63,073 bases of DNA from Chrysophaeum taylorii (Eukaryota > Sar > Pelagophyceae > Pelagomonadales > Pelagomonadaceae): assembly GCA_029834535.1 (NCBI GenBank), contig JAQMWT010000607.1:1-63073 (forward strand), written 5' to 3'. This document shows, piece by piece, positions 52,768 through 62,259 of the stretch; within the stretch, counting starts at the first letter, position 1; each line of letters starts with the position of its first letter. Made by a program: the position numbers and the translations under genes. The notes below the pieces were generated by a model. It did no database searches, was not told where the DNA came from, and worked only from the letters and a program-made list of their open reading frames with translations.

Positions 52768-53481
52768 GGTGTCACAGGCGGCGCAGAGCCTCTCAACCTC
52801 GGAGTCCGCAAGGAGATTCGCAGCGCGGATGAGATGGAAGAGAGACGTGTTCGCGGGTTAGAGCGGATCGGCGCGCTAGATGACGGCCCCGATCTCTTCC
52901 TTTGCCCTTGTCATCGTGTGACCATCCGTCTCCATGTGCTCATCCGGGGGTAATCTAGTCCGCATGCCGTCGATGTCATCCAGAAAGAGGCCCTCGTGGT
53001 TGCTCACGAGGCCACGCTGTAGTACGCCCGACGCGCAACCTGCGATGTATCAAATGAGATCAAAGCAACTAATTATCAAGCTACATGCGAGCGCAATGCA
53101 CGGGGGGTATGCTAATCCCAGCGCCTTGACGCGCGGGATAAAACGGCATAAAACGGCACGGCGCTCAGAGGAGGGCTGCAGAGAGGAGAATTGAAAGGGC
53201 GTTGGTATCCTGTCGCAATTTGTCACGGTCTTGAGCGAGGAAGTAAGAGATCGTTAGTCAGCGGGCGCTGATTTTATTACTCGGGCTCTAGAAAATTTTA
53301 TTAAGCGCCGCCGAAGGCGGCGTTTTTAGGCCGTTTCCCGCGTCACCGGAGGTGGCGGGCCTTCAGCGCGCCTTCCCCATCAGCCCGCCATCGTCCCAGC
53401 CCCCCCCGCCTGTGCGTTTCCCACGTTTTTAATACTTGATACGTATATAGTGATAAAGCACACAACAAAGAACAGTGATGA
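52768..53481. other. No gene; contains GC-rich hairpins
   Basis: I see no convincing coding sequence. The stretch contains the repeated block AAAACGGCATAAAACGGCAC near 53140 and two adjacent hairpins at 53304-53360. Confidence 0.4.
53304..53360 (+). repeat. Twin GC-rich hairpins with T run
   Basis: CGCCGCC-GAA-GGCGGCG is followed by TTTTT, and about 20 bases later CGTCACC-GGA-GGTGGCG. Stems of seven bases with three-base loops would form strongly. The first looks like a transcription terminator, or the terminal hairpin of a mobile element. Confidence 0.6.
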
Positions 53482-54115
53482 TTATTGTGGAGTCGAGCTA
53501 TTTGGTGCATTCATAGCCTGCCAAGGGGAAACCTGGCTTCCTGTCGCTTTCACCGACGCGGCAGAAGGCGCGGGATCTTTCTTTACCCGGCTCCCATGCT
53601 TTCCAATAGCAATAGGGTCGCTTTTCTTGCAGCGGCCACAGCGGCGACATACGGTTCGTATGAGTGTTAGCCAGATTCTGGCCGGGCCGCCGGGGCACGG
53701 ACAGACTATGTGTGGGAGCAGCTGGCGGAGTAGGCTCAGGCTCATGTCGCAGCTGACTACGGGCGACCTGAATGTCGGGCACGGTGATGCGACAGGAAAT
53801 TGGTAGCTGTGGAGGCACCACGGCGGCTTCAGTGGCAGTGGACGTACCGGCATGCTCCTCGATGAACCGCGAATCCACATCATTCCTTGGCTCCTCCGAT
53901 CCGCCACGGGCCAATGGCAGTCGGGGTGCGGGATCTTGAAAGGCGGCGCACCCTTCACGTGAGGGATCACGTAGCTCGGCTTGGAGCCGGACATTCTCGT
54001 CACGCACAGTGGTGGACGTCGGCTTGTTCGGCGCAGGACCAGCGATTGTGCATGCAATATTCAAAACCCGCTGCCGCTCCTTGCCATATTTGCGCAAGAG
54101 GCCAACGGGCAGCAA
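53482..54115 (-). other. Uncertain minus-strand coding region
   Basis: Two overlapping frames (53482-54057 and 53498-54115) are open on the minus strand. The first contains CPCPGG, then CRRCGRCKK, a possible zinc-binding cluster. The second begins with a helical segment. I cannot tell which, if either, is real. The TACCTACCTACGTGG sequence just upstream (54124-54148) may be a repeat end. Confidence 0.25.
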
Positions 54116-54182
54116 AAAAGCAATCTCCTACGCCACGTAGGTAGGTAAGCGCCCCCGCTAGGGCCGGATTCAAGTTATTATA

Positions 54183-54902
54183 TTACAAAAATGTTTTTTC
54201 GAGTGGTACTGACGGCGCGCCTACGCTTGGTCGCGCGATGGCGCTGCGCCCAGAGTACGAAGAGGGCCGCTCGCGTGTCGATGTGACCATGGTCTCCGTG
54301 CCGAACGCTTGGCGCCAGGACGCAACCCGTGCTGCGGAATTTCTACTTGCAGCCGACGCTGGGGAGTCGCCATTGTACGACGCATTTCCAGCGGCCCCAT
54401 CCAGGGAAAGAAATTCCAGAACAACTGGCGCTCGACATTGCGGGGACAGGAAACGAAATCGAGTCTTGGTCCCGCCGTTGTTGTCGAGTCTTCTGGCAGT
54501 ATCGAAGCAGAGCCGGACACGGCGGGAAATAGCAAGAGCGACACGATCTTGAGGAGGGTGGCTTGCAGTCGAACCCGCCTCACCGGACGACAATGCGTCG
54601 TCGTCGTCGTCGTCGTCGTCACTGCAGAGGTCGACGACGACGTCGTCGAATTCGTGGGACCCAGTCAGGGCCGAGACCTCGCCCGAGGAAGCGATTTGTT
54701 GCCGCCCTTGCATGAGAACGTCGTTGTCGTCGGCGTCTTCGTCGTCCCCGACATCCTTCATCTCCTCATCGTCACGAGCGCCACCAAATGGAACTGTTGC
54801 CAGTTCGTTCACTGCGGTCGATTCGTTCACCTTAGGGCGTTTAGGTTGTGGCTGGAAGAAACTTGTGATCGAGCGCGCCGCAGTCGTCTTCTTCGCCGGC
54901 AA
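54183..54902 (-). CDS. PIP-box and SUMO-interaction-motif protein
   Basis: A 239-codon frame starting at 54902. The N-terminus has RSITSFFQPQPKRPK, a PCNA-interacting (PIP) box of the QxxI/LxxFF type without the leading Gln, followed by a basic stretch. It is strikingly like the N-terminus of DNA ligase I (RSIMSFF). At about residues 87-100, VVVDLCSDDDDDDDD is a textbook SUMO-interaction motif (hydrophobic core plus acidic run). The rest has no domain I recognise. It could be a small replication or repair factor, the first exon of a larger one such as a ligase or clamp-bound factor, or a transposon-encoded protein. The aspartate run is encoded by a GAC/GTC trinucleotide repeat. Confidence 0.5.
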   Translation of the reverse strand: MPAKKTTAARSITSFFQPQPKRPKVNESTAVNELATVPFGGARDDEEMKDVGDDEDADDNDVLMQGRQQIASSGEVSALTGSHEFDDVVVDLCSDDDDDDDDALSSGEAGSTASHPPQDRVALAISRRVRLCFDTARRLDNNGGTKTRFRFLSPQCRAPVVLEFLSLDGAAGNASYNGDSPASAASRNSAARVASWRQAFGTETMVTSTRERPSSYSGRSAIARPSVGAPSVPLEKTFL

Positions 54903-55349
54903 GTGCCTTGACTCAGTATGTAGCAGTGGAACAGAGGCGCCGTCGTGCTGGCGCCGTCCGCGGCGTTCGACTCGCTGAAATCACTTGACGTGCACCCGGA
55001 CTCTCAGCGTCGGACCCCACGGCTCGTCACTTCGAAAGGTACGGTCACAGCGCCATGCACACAAGCCTGTTCCCAGTCCGACATCGCCGCCTTCACAAAA
55101 AACTTTGAACCCGCGGCCACCGGCGGCCACGTCGCCTGCTTCTTTCCCTTCTCATAACCGCAACAAGGCAGCTCCGCGCTCATTTGGCACCCTTGGTCAG
55201 CGCTGGGGCCAGCCTTCGAGAGCTGCAATGCCGAAACCTAGGGTTAGCGTTGACCTATAATTAAAATCAGTATGTATGTACGTAGAGAGGTAGGTAGGTA
55301 GGTAGCTGCCGGAGGGCGGATTTTGAAATAGGGGTCGTCGCAATTAGAG
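54903..55349. other. No recognised gene
   Basis: Short frames exist on both strands (for example 55004-55228 minus) without recognisable motifs. A GTATGTATGTACGTAG and (GGTA)n tract lies at 55270-55303. If the PIP-box gene is real, this holds its promoter. Confidence 0.35.
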
Positions 55350-55604
55350 CAACGACATTGACTTAAATGGGTTCATTTTAGCTTAATTTGATTCATATTG
55401 GCTTAATTCAGAAACTTAGTTAGATGTGACTTAAGTAGAGCAACCTTTTGTCTTAGATAGAGCAATAATGACTTAGTTACATCGATTATTTGTGCTTAGT
55501 TAGAACCATTTAGTTGGTGCATGATAATAACCCTCAAGTTGATTCTAACTTAGTTTTGTGATGCATCAAATTAAGCTAAATAGGTCACACTTAAGTCGTT
55601 GTTG
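55350..55604. mobile_element. MITE-like AT-rich element
   Basis: A 255-bp AT-rich block with imperfect terminal inverted repeats of ~44 bp. The left begins CAACGACATTGACTTAA. The right, in reverse complement, begins CAACAACGACTTAAG. Both contain TTTAGCTTAATTTGAT. Shorter copies of CTTAGTTAGA and AGAGCAA lie inside. No coding sequence. It abuts the start of Gypsy-3 and I see no clear target duplication. Confidence 0.65.
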
Positions 55605-56420
55605 TCAGCGCGGGGTAGCTGGCTCCCTTGCCCAGGTGGCTTTCTGCATGGTTGCTGTGGTGGATGTGGCGGCAACTCCTGATCGCTAAGGCTTACCATC
55701 TCTCTCTCGAGGCTTGATACCCGTTCAACGGGACACCTTTCCCTATCTTCTTAGTGACATCATACCTCTCTCTTGTGAGAAGCATTCTTGCTGTATTCTT
55801 GTAGTATTCTTGCTATCATATACCATCTCTCCATCTTGTTGAGAGGCTTGGTGAGCGTGAGCAAGGTGTGTGGCGAGCATATCCGACCCCGAGTCCGTGT
55901 TTTCCTCGTTCAGTGACGTCTAGGACGAGTCGGTGAGTACCCCCTTTGTCACCCGGGGGTCGGGAAGGTTTTTCTGTGCCGCCATACGTGGTGGAATACA
56001 CGAGATCGTGCGACTACACCGGTCGCCGACGAGCGAGTGCTGCCGTACGTGTTGTATTACGTGGTCCGGATTTGTACGTGCACCCTGATCAAGCACACGG
56101 AGTTCTATTGGACCGGTTTGCGTTGGGAATATACGCGAACGTAGGTTGGCACCTATTCGCCTCTCGGGCGGGCCGGTTGGCAGCCGGAACGTTCGCAGTG
56201 GGACGGGGTATGGCCGGGGGGCGCAGACGGAAGGTTATCGACGAGTTGGTTGTCAGTCACATCGCGGTCTCCTCGTCGCATGGCGACAAGCTTGATGATC
56301 ACTCTCCGCCGACCCACCTTTCGGCGCCCCTCGTCTACAGGCCCGTGATTCCGGACTGGCTCCTGTCGGTCCGGCCTGGCTCCCATGCTCGGGAGAGGTC
56401 TGAAGTTAGTTAGTTGGTTA
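55603..56420 (+). repeat. Putative Gypsy-3 5' LTR
   Basis: The region from TGTCAGCGCGGGG to GTTAGTTAGTTGGTTA precedes the Gypsy-3 gag. Its last 76 bases recur at 1821-1896. The other LTR is outside the window, so both limits are estimates. I cannot identify the primer site. Confidence 0.45.
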
Positions 56421-56708
56421 TATACGCGAACGTTGTTTGTGTTCGTACGATCTGAGTGACGACGAACACGCGTGCGAGTTGGAAATCGTAGCGCATTCTC
56501 CCGGGAATTGATTTTGGTATGGCTGAATGGTGGAAGCTGTTTAGCGAGTGGGATCGCCACCCACGGGCATTTTTGAATTGCCAGCGGATTGGAATTCCGC
56601 GAGTGCTGTTTTTACAGCGACAGATAGCGTTGTTGGAATCAACGTGAATTACTTCGAGCGATCGGATCCGGACGTGTTTCAAGATTCTTGATCGATATTT
56701 GATACAGT

Positions 56709-58265
56709 ATGGAGATAAACGCAGACGTGCGTGAGGAAGAACCTCCTCCAGTTCTTCCCGCCGCCCCTGAGATAGGCCGCGAGGAAGGTGAATTGAGAGA
56801 GGCCGAGGCAGTCGATGTTGCTGACGTGCCCCCTGATGTGCCTCCGGATACTGCCATTTTTTCGCCGTTGAGTCCAACGACTCCGGACCGTGGCGAGCGT
56901 GTTACAATTGAGCGCGGATCTGCAGCCCGAAGTCGACTTCGTGAAGACCTCGAGCGGAGACGTCGCGAAAATGAGCGATTAGCTGAGCTTTTTGCTCGTG
57001 AAAGGGCTGAAGCGAAAGAAGAAGCGGCTCGACGAGAAGCTGATATGCTCAATGATGCATTACAGCAATGGATTGAGACCTCGAAGACCCTACGTGGAGA
57101 GGTTGAACGATTTCGTCGTGAACGAGATGAATTGTTAGCCGAACGTACGCGTCGGGAGAGTAGCCGCGAACGACCCGTGAGTCGACCCGAACCGGAAACG
57201 CCCGTGAGGCCGCCTGAACCGGAAAGGAACACTGAAACGGGGAATGTACCTCCGCCCCGAGTCGATACAGAGACTGAGGGTAGGGCGGACGTTGAGAATG
57301 AAGGTACGAAAATTTTACGGGAATTATCGCTGGGAATATCGCAGACGGTTGCCAACGCCTTCGAAAAGGGCAACTTGAGCCGATCCCGTCGACCCACTTC
57401 CAGTTTGAAGCCTGATAACTTCAAACTCGTCATCGACGGCCGAGACCAACGGCAATTCAATTTGGATTCGGCGGCGATGATGCATACTTTAGCAGATGAC
57501 CATTACTCGGTCGAGAAATTACGTTACCTACCACCTGTGCATCTACGGGACACCGTTGCACCAATTTTTGAGGGGCACTTGCAGAAATACGATGAGCTCT
57601 GCGATGAGCTACCACACGGTCCGTCGTTTTACTTGAAATTGGATACTGACGATGAAGAGCATGGAGCCTCGGTTCGTCGTATCCGTCGTCTTAACAAGAC
57701 GTATTGCGACAAGTTTTTGGATTATTTTAGATCGACTTGCCGACCTCCGCGCACGCAGCAGGAGCTGCTCTACAAGCTGCGGAAGGTCACCCAGGCTTCA
57801 GTTCCGAAGAAGTCTGGGGAGCGGCACGTCCAGACGTATTGTACCAGATTCCAATCGGGAGCCTTGGAGTTTTGTTCCGTGTCCAGCCGCACGATGGATG
57901 ATGTCGATATCCTCGACCAGCTTATCAGTGGATTGACGTCAAAGGAGTTGAGGACCCGTATGCGAACTATGAGGAGCGGACATCCTGATAGTTACGTGAC
58001 TATTAAGTCGATGGTAGCGCTTATTACGCGGCTCGAGAACGACTTACGAAAGTTGATGGAGGAGGAGAAGGACCAAGGCCCTCCTAATCCGAAATCGAAT
58101 AAACCGCCGAGAGGGCGGGGGGGTCGAGCTATGGCCTCCGATCAACAAGCCAAGCAAGATGCGGATAAACCGTCTGGGAATACGGATCCGCTGATCTTAC
58201 GAGATCTTTTTTTTGTGGGGCAAGAGAACGTGCCCGCACTGTGGGTTCTTCTGGACCACCCATGA
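56709..58265 (+). CDS. Gypsy-3 Gag
   Basis: A 518-codon frame from the ATG at 56709. It has an acidic, proline-rich N-terminus, then a long charged coiled coil (about residues 75-150: REDLERRRRENERLAEL and following). The capsid-like core is at about 235-440 (LKPDNFKLVIDGRDQRQF, YCTRFQSGALEF, LISGLTSKELRTRM). A basic GRGGR stretch precedes the frame end. The zinc knuckle is reached only by a frame change at a run of eight T (58207-58214). Confidence 0.8.
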   Translation: MEINADVREEEPPPVLPAAPEIGREEGELREAEAVDVADVPPDVPPDTAIFSPLSPTTPDRGERVTIERGSAARSRLREDLERRRRENERLAELFARERAEAKEEAARREADMLNDALQQWIETSKTLRGEVERFRRERDELLAERTRRESSRERPVSRPEPETPVRPPEPERNTETGNVPPPRVDTETEGRADVENEGTKILRELSLGISQTVANAFEKGNLSRSRRPTSSLKPDNFKLVIDGRDQRQFNLDSAAMMHTLADDHYSVEKLRYLPPVHLRDTVAPIFEGHLQKYDELCDELPHGPSFYLKLDTDDEEHGASVRRIRRLNKTYCDKFLDYFRSTCRPPRTQQELLYKLRKVTQASVPKKSGERHVQTYCTRFQSGALEFCSVSSRTMDDVDILDQLISGLTSKELRTRMRTMRSGHPDSYVTIKSMVALITRLENDLRKLMEEEKDQGPPNPKSNKPPRGRGGRAMASDQQAKQDADKPSGNTDPLILRDLFFVGQENVPALWVLLDHP

Positions 58266-59166
58266 TGAAGATGAACACGGAAATCGCGTAGTTTGCAACC
58301 GCGATCCGGATCGTTACTACTGTGCGATGTGGAAGCGAATTCGTAAGCAGAAGAAGCAGCCCATATCGCGGTCCGATTGGGCGAAGCGTGATGATGCGTC
58401 TCATGCGAACGCCACGCGCTGGTCGGAGTCTTCTAATGAAATTCAAACGGCCCTCACCGATCTTGGAACCACAATGGCGACCATGGTGAGCGAGGTCAGA
58501 GGCATCAAGGATACTACGTCGTTTTCTACACGACAGGGAGACGGACGATCACCCTCTAGACGATCGTCGCGCCGACATCGAAGCCAGAGCCCTGATCGAA
58601 AAGCCCATACTGCTCAAGGCAGCCCGAGTCCTTGCCGTCACCGAAGCTCTAGTCGCAATTCGCGCCGGCGCCGACGTCATCGACGTTACGATGACGAGTA
58701 TGACGGAGGCAGATATCAGGATAGTTCGGGACATTCGAGCGCAACTTTCGCGTTCCAATCTTTATGCGACGCGCCGCCATTGCCGGGGGTTGTCTTTTAC
58801 CCGACGGCGCGCCCCGCCCGAGTCTCCGATGATGTTGCCGATGTCGCTGTGACGAGCAGCCATCGTTTGCAACAGGAACAAAATACCACCAACGCTCGGG
58901 TCGTTCGGTGGCCTTCTACATTGTATGTGGAAGCAATATCCGATGCTACTTTGGATTCTCCGCACTACTGGGAAGACTCAGATTCGGAGACCGACGAACC
59001 CATGCCGCAGGTTCCAGTGTCCCCCCATTCGTCAATGTGCATGTCTTGCAGGGCAGTTCACGATGATGGCGTTAGACCTTTTGAGTTGACGTCGGGGACG
59101 ACGTCTTCTTTTCCTATGGGGCCCCCCGAGCCCGTTTTAGCCGAGCCGATGTCGAGCCCGTTTTAG
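58215..59166 (+). CDS. Gypsy-3 nucleocapsid region
   Basis: Starts after the T8 run with RTCPHCGFFW and HGNRVVC, a zinc-knuckle-like pattern matching that of Gypsy-2. Arg/Ser-rich sequence (RRSSRRHRSQSPDRK, RRRRRHRRY) follows and probably binds RNA. It has no good ATG of its own near the start, so it was most likely part of Gag or Gag-Pol. Confidence 0.65.
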
Positions 59167-59189
59167 CCGATGTTTTAGCCGATACAGTT

Positions 59190-60374
59190 TTGGTCGCAGC
59201 AGAGCAGACCACAGCGGCGCCGATGAAGGAGAAGTTGACGGGAATGTCCGATTTGATGGGCGAGAAACGACCATTGCCAGAAGAGATAAAGGAGGAAGTA
59301 TATGTACCTCCGATTGAGAAGTGTCAGAATTTGTTGTCAGCGAAACTGGGGAATGAGGAAGCAGCCGAAGCGTCGAGCGCCAATATAGATTCAGAGGCGA
59401 GATGTGGAACGCGAGATATGGCAGCAGTGACGATGCAGATGCCGGGCGATGCGAAACCGGAGATACGATGTCATCACACTGCACTGTCGCCGAGCGATGG
59501 GGAAAAGATCGAGCAAGACCTCATCACCATTGGCTGCCTGGACCCTGGTACCCTTACGTTTATCGTTGGTCATATTTATAGACGACGAGACGGTCCGAAG
59601 TTTGCAAAGACTTTAGGCGTGGATGGAATGGCGGATGTCTCTTATATTTGTCGTGGGATGGTCGAAAAACTGGAAAAGGATAGCATCATCCTTGACCGGG
59701 GCGATCTTCCAATCGAGCGCACCTTGTACGGGTCAGGATTGAACAAGACGACTATCCACAAAAGGGTTGCATTGCGGATTGCGCTTGCGGACGACGTTGC
59801 CGTTCCAGTTGTTGCTATTGTGGCCGATACTAATCATCTATTTTTGCTGGGAGCGCGCGATATTCGGGTGTTTGGAGCCATAGTGGATTACCCGCGGAAT
59901 CGCATTGCGCTTCTACGCACACAAGTCGCTTACGGGCGCAAGAAGTTAAAGGTGCAGGATCGACGAGTAGATTCTCCGATTTTGACGTTCAGAACAACTT
60001 ATGACGAGAGCAATCCCGTGGTAGTTCAGGTTTATGGACAACAGCACCATGCGATGCAACAAAGCCTGAGCACAGTTGAGAACCGAGTCTACGCTCGCTT
60101 GTGCAAGATTGAAGACCTCCAGCGTCCACCGCCGAAACGAGCGGGAGCTTCGACGACTTGGGGAGTTCCTCCAGTTACGCCTTCTCAAAGTTCGAACAGC
60201 GATGCCTATGAAAGTGATAGCCTATGCTGCGCGCACGATGAAGGTCGAGCCTGGGCGCACCTACTGCGTGCCAGTCGCTCTTTCAGAGCCCGTGGAAACT
60301 GGGCAAGTTTTCGTTGCTACGTCTTCTGGGTACGAGCAACTCGGGGTAGTCGATGGAACGTGTTCTTCTCCTGA
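59190..60374 (+). CDS. Gypsy-3 protease
   Basis: The active-site strand is LGVDGMADVSYI (DGMAD at 59622-59636). Further features are the flap region (ERTLYGSGLNKTTIHKRV) and the C-terminal strand LFLLGARDIRVFGAIVDY, as in retropepsins. As in Gypsy-2, DGM replaces D(S/T)G. After ~60190 the homologous sequence passes to the next frame (60076-61689). Confidence 0.75.
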   Translation: MVAAEQTTAAPMKEKLTGMSDLMGEKRPLPEEIKEEVYVPPIEKCQNLLSAKLGNEEAAEASSANIDSEARCGTRDMAAVTMQMPGDAKPEIRCHHTALSPSDGEKIEQDLITIGCLDPGTLTFIVGHIYRRRDGPKFAKTLGVDGMADVSYICRGMVEKLEKDSIILDRGDLPIERTLYGSGLNKTTIHKRVALRIALADDVAVPVVAIVADTNHLFLLGARDIRVFGAIVDYPRNRIALLRTQVAYGRKKLKVQDRRVDSPILTFRTTYDESNPVVVQVYGQQHHAMQQSLSTVENRVYARLCKIEDLQRPPPKRAGASTTWGVPPVTPSQSSNSDAYESDSLCCAHDEGRAWAHLLRASRSFRARGNWASFRCYVFWVRATRGSRWNVFFS

Positions 60375-61689
60375 GGATCATGATAAATTCGCAGCTCGAG
60401 TGGCGATATCCTCTACCCAGGATGTGCCGACCGTGATCACTCAAGGTGAAGTTCTTGCTTTGGGCGATATTGTTCGTTTCGATGACGAGCTGAATGCTGA
60501 GACGGTCGCCGATTTAACGAAGGATGGTGAAGCTGAATCTAACAAGGCTAACCTATCATTCACTGTTTCGGTCGCAAGCCACCTTGCTCAAGGCAATGCG
60601 GCTCCCGAACTAATGCTTTTGAGCTCAGTGCAGAAGGCGTCTCCTTCTGCCGATAAGAAGAAGAATTCTCGTCAAGAATCGCTCGGTAACGACGATTTTG
60701 ACCGACGAACTGACGAGGAGGAAAAGAAATGCCGAGAAGTGACAGAAGGCGAGATTCGCCGAAGGTTTGAAAAGGTCCACTGGGTGCCGATCACGTATCG
60801 CAAGGTTGTGATGCTCTTCAGCGGCGCCGGAGGAAGTACTTTAGGACTGCAACGAGCGAACGAGTTGTGCGGGACGTCGTTTCGAGTCGTCCTTGCTCTT
60901 GACTCTTCAACAGCTGCCAACAAGGTTCATCAGAATAATTTTCCGAAGATACCTGTGGTCCAGCACACGCTCTGCGGACGATATGACTCGACCCTCCGGT
61001 TGATCAAGGCCTATTTGCCTGAAGCGGAATGGTCATCGTCGATGTGTATAGCGTCTCCACCCTGCGTTCATTCAGCACTCTGCAACTTGACATACAGAGA
61101 TGTTGGCAAGGGTGTTACGGCCACTAGCTGGACGATGAAGCTGTGCAAAATGGCTGGCTCCATGATGTGGCTGATTGAACAGGCGGCGTCCATTATTTCG
61201 TATATAGCGCGCTTACACCCTTACGTGTACGTCGTCAATTTTCATGATATCACACCCACTTTGATTAGCTCTCGCGCGCGATTGTTGGTTTCCAGTCACC
61301 CACTGCACTTGCATGAGGCTCCGAAGACATGTGTGAACATGCTACAAAAATTTGCTGCAGCTTTAGGTTATGCTCATGAACGCCACCTTCTCCAGCTGAA
61401 TAGTCTTGGCTCGTCCCGAGAAGCAACAGATACGGCTTACACAGTTACTCGGGTTCCTCTTCGTTTGGGGCCGCATCGCTCGGACACTCAGCATTTGACT
61501 CTCAAGATGACGGCCGAGTTGCTCACGATGCCGGTGGATCACGATTGGGCTAGCTTGTCTAAGACAGATTCGTTCAAACATTTGGCGTCTGTCGTCCCTC
61601 CAGATACTCTTGCGATTTTAGCAGTCGATCTGCACAACTCCGTGACCAGAGGTTTCCGCCAAGTGGTGAAGTCCGGCCGACCGCGTTGA
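60076..61689 (+). CDS. Gypsy-3 beta-rich domain and cytosine-C5 methyltransferase
   Basis: Residues about 45-140 form a strand-rich linker (VEPGRTYCVPVALS, VITQGEVLALGDIVRF). The methyltransferase spans about residues 235-525. Motif I is VVMLFSGAGGSTLGLQ (60802-60849), the motif II region VVLALDS, and motif IV IASPPCVHSA (PPC 61057-61065). Next come YRDVGKG, motif VI as MWLIEQA (Glu at 61177), motif VIII SSRARLLVS (RAR 61273-61281) and motif X-like FKHLASVVPPDTL (61573-61611). Identity to the Gypsy-2 domain is high around motif I (NELCGTSFRVVLALDS against NEIYGTSFRIVLALDS) and low elsewhere, with catalytic residues kept. The frame is fully open and ends with a TGA at 61687, whereas in Gypsy-2 it continues into RT. 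Confidence 0.9.
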   Translation: MRTESTLACARLKTSSVHRRNERELRRLGEFLQLRLLKVRTAMPMKVIAYAARTMKVEPGRTYCVPVALSEPVETGQVFVATSSGYEQLGVVDGTCSSPEDHDKFAARVAISSTQDVPTVITQGEVLALGDIVRFDDELNAETVADLTKDGEAESNKANLSFTVSVASHLAQGNAAPELMLLSSVQKASPSADKKKNSRQESLGNDDFDRRTDEEEKKCREVTEGEIRRRFEKVHWVPITYRKVVMLFSGAGGSTLGLQRANELCGTSFRVVLALDSSTAANKVHQNNFPKIPVVQHTLCGRYDSTLRLIKAYLPEAEWSSSMCIASPPCVHSALCNLTYRDVGKGVTATSWTMKLCKMAGSMMWLIEQAASIISYIARLHPYVYVVNFHDITPTLISSRARLLVSSHPLHLHEAPKTCVNMLQKFAAALGYAHERHLLQLNSLGSSREATDTAYTVTRVPLRLGPHRSDTQHLTLKMTAELLTMPVDHDWASLSKTDSFKHLASVVPPDTLAILAVDLHNSVTRGFRQVVKSGRPR

Positions 61690-61785
61690 GCCCGACAGAT
61701 CGATCCTTTGGTATTACGAATCTCCGACACCACCTTTCGTCACGCGTAAGATTCCGCTGTTAAATACGCGTACTCGTGTCGTTAA

Positions 61786-62220
61786 GTGGGTGTCAGCGAT
61801 GATCTCAGGATCCCACTAAATGGGAACCGCCAGAAGTTCCTATGCTTCCGCTTCCAACAGATGCGCCGGGGACGGCTCCTGCTTCTGCTGCCCCCCGACA
61901 ATCAAAGTGGACGTTCCGCGGATCCTGAACCTGAACAGGAGCCGAAAAGGAGCGAGCCGAATGTGCGCGTCAAAGGTGAAAAGATCAATAAGAGCCACCC
62001 TGAGGTGAGGTTCAAATACGAAGAAAGTTCGATGTGCCATGGAAGGATGCGCCGCGCGATGCACGGTGTCCCGTTACCGCAGACTCCCGAGCACGTCAAG
62101 GACAATGATGCGATGAAAGTCGTAATTCCGACGAAGGAAGTTGAAGCGTCGTTGTTCGAGATCTGGAATTCCCGACAACCCGCATCTGGAGCGCGTGGGC
62201 TTTCTTTGATCCGATTATGA
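61786..62220 (+). pseudogene. Gypsy-3 linker before RT
   Basis: Weakly similar to the linker of Gypsy-2 (the region before RT with RPVDSP is found here at 62220-62236 in another frame). Basic and Pro/Glu-rich. It connects methyltransferase and RT in a decayed pol. Confidence 0.4.
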
Positions 62221-62259
62221 GACCCGTGGACTCGCCACCGGTTTCTACGATTTAAAGAC

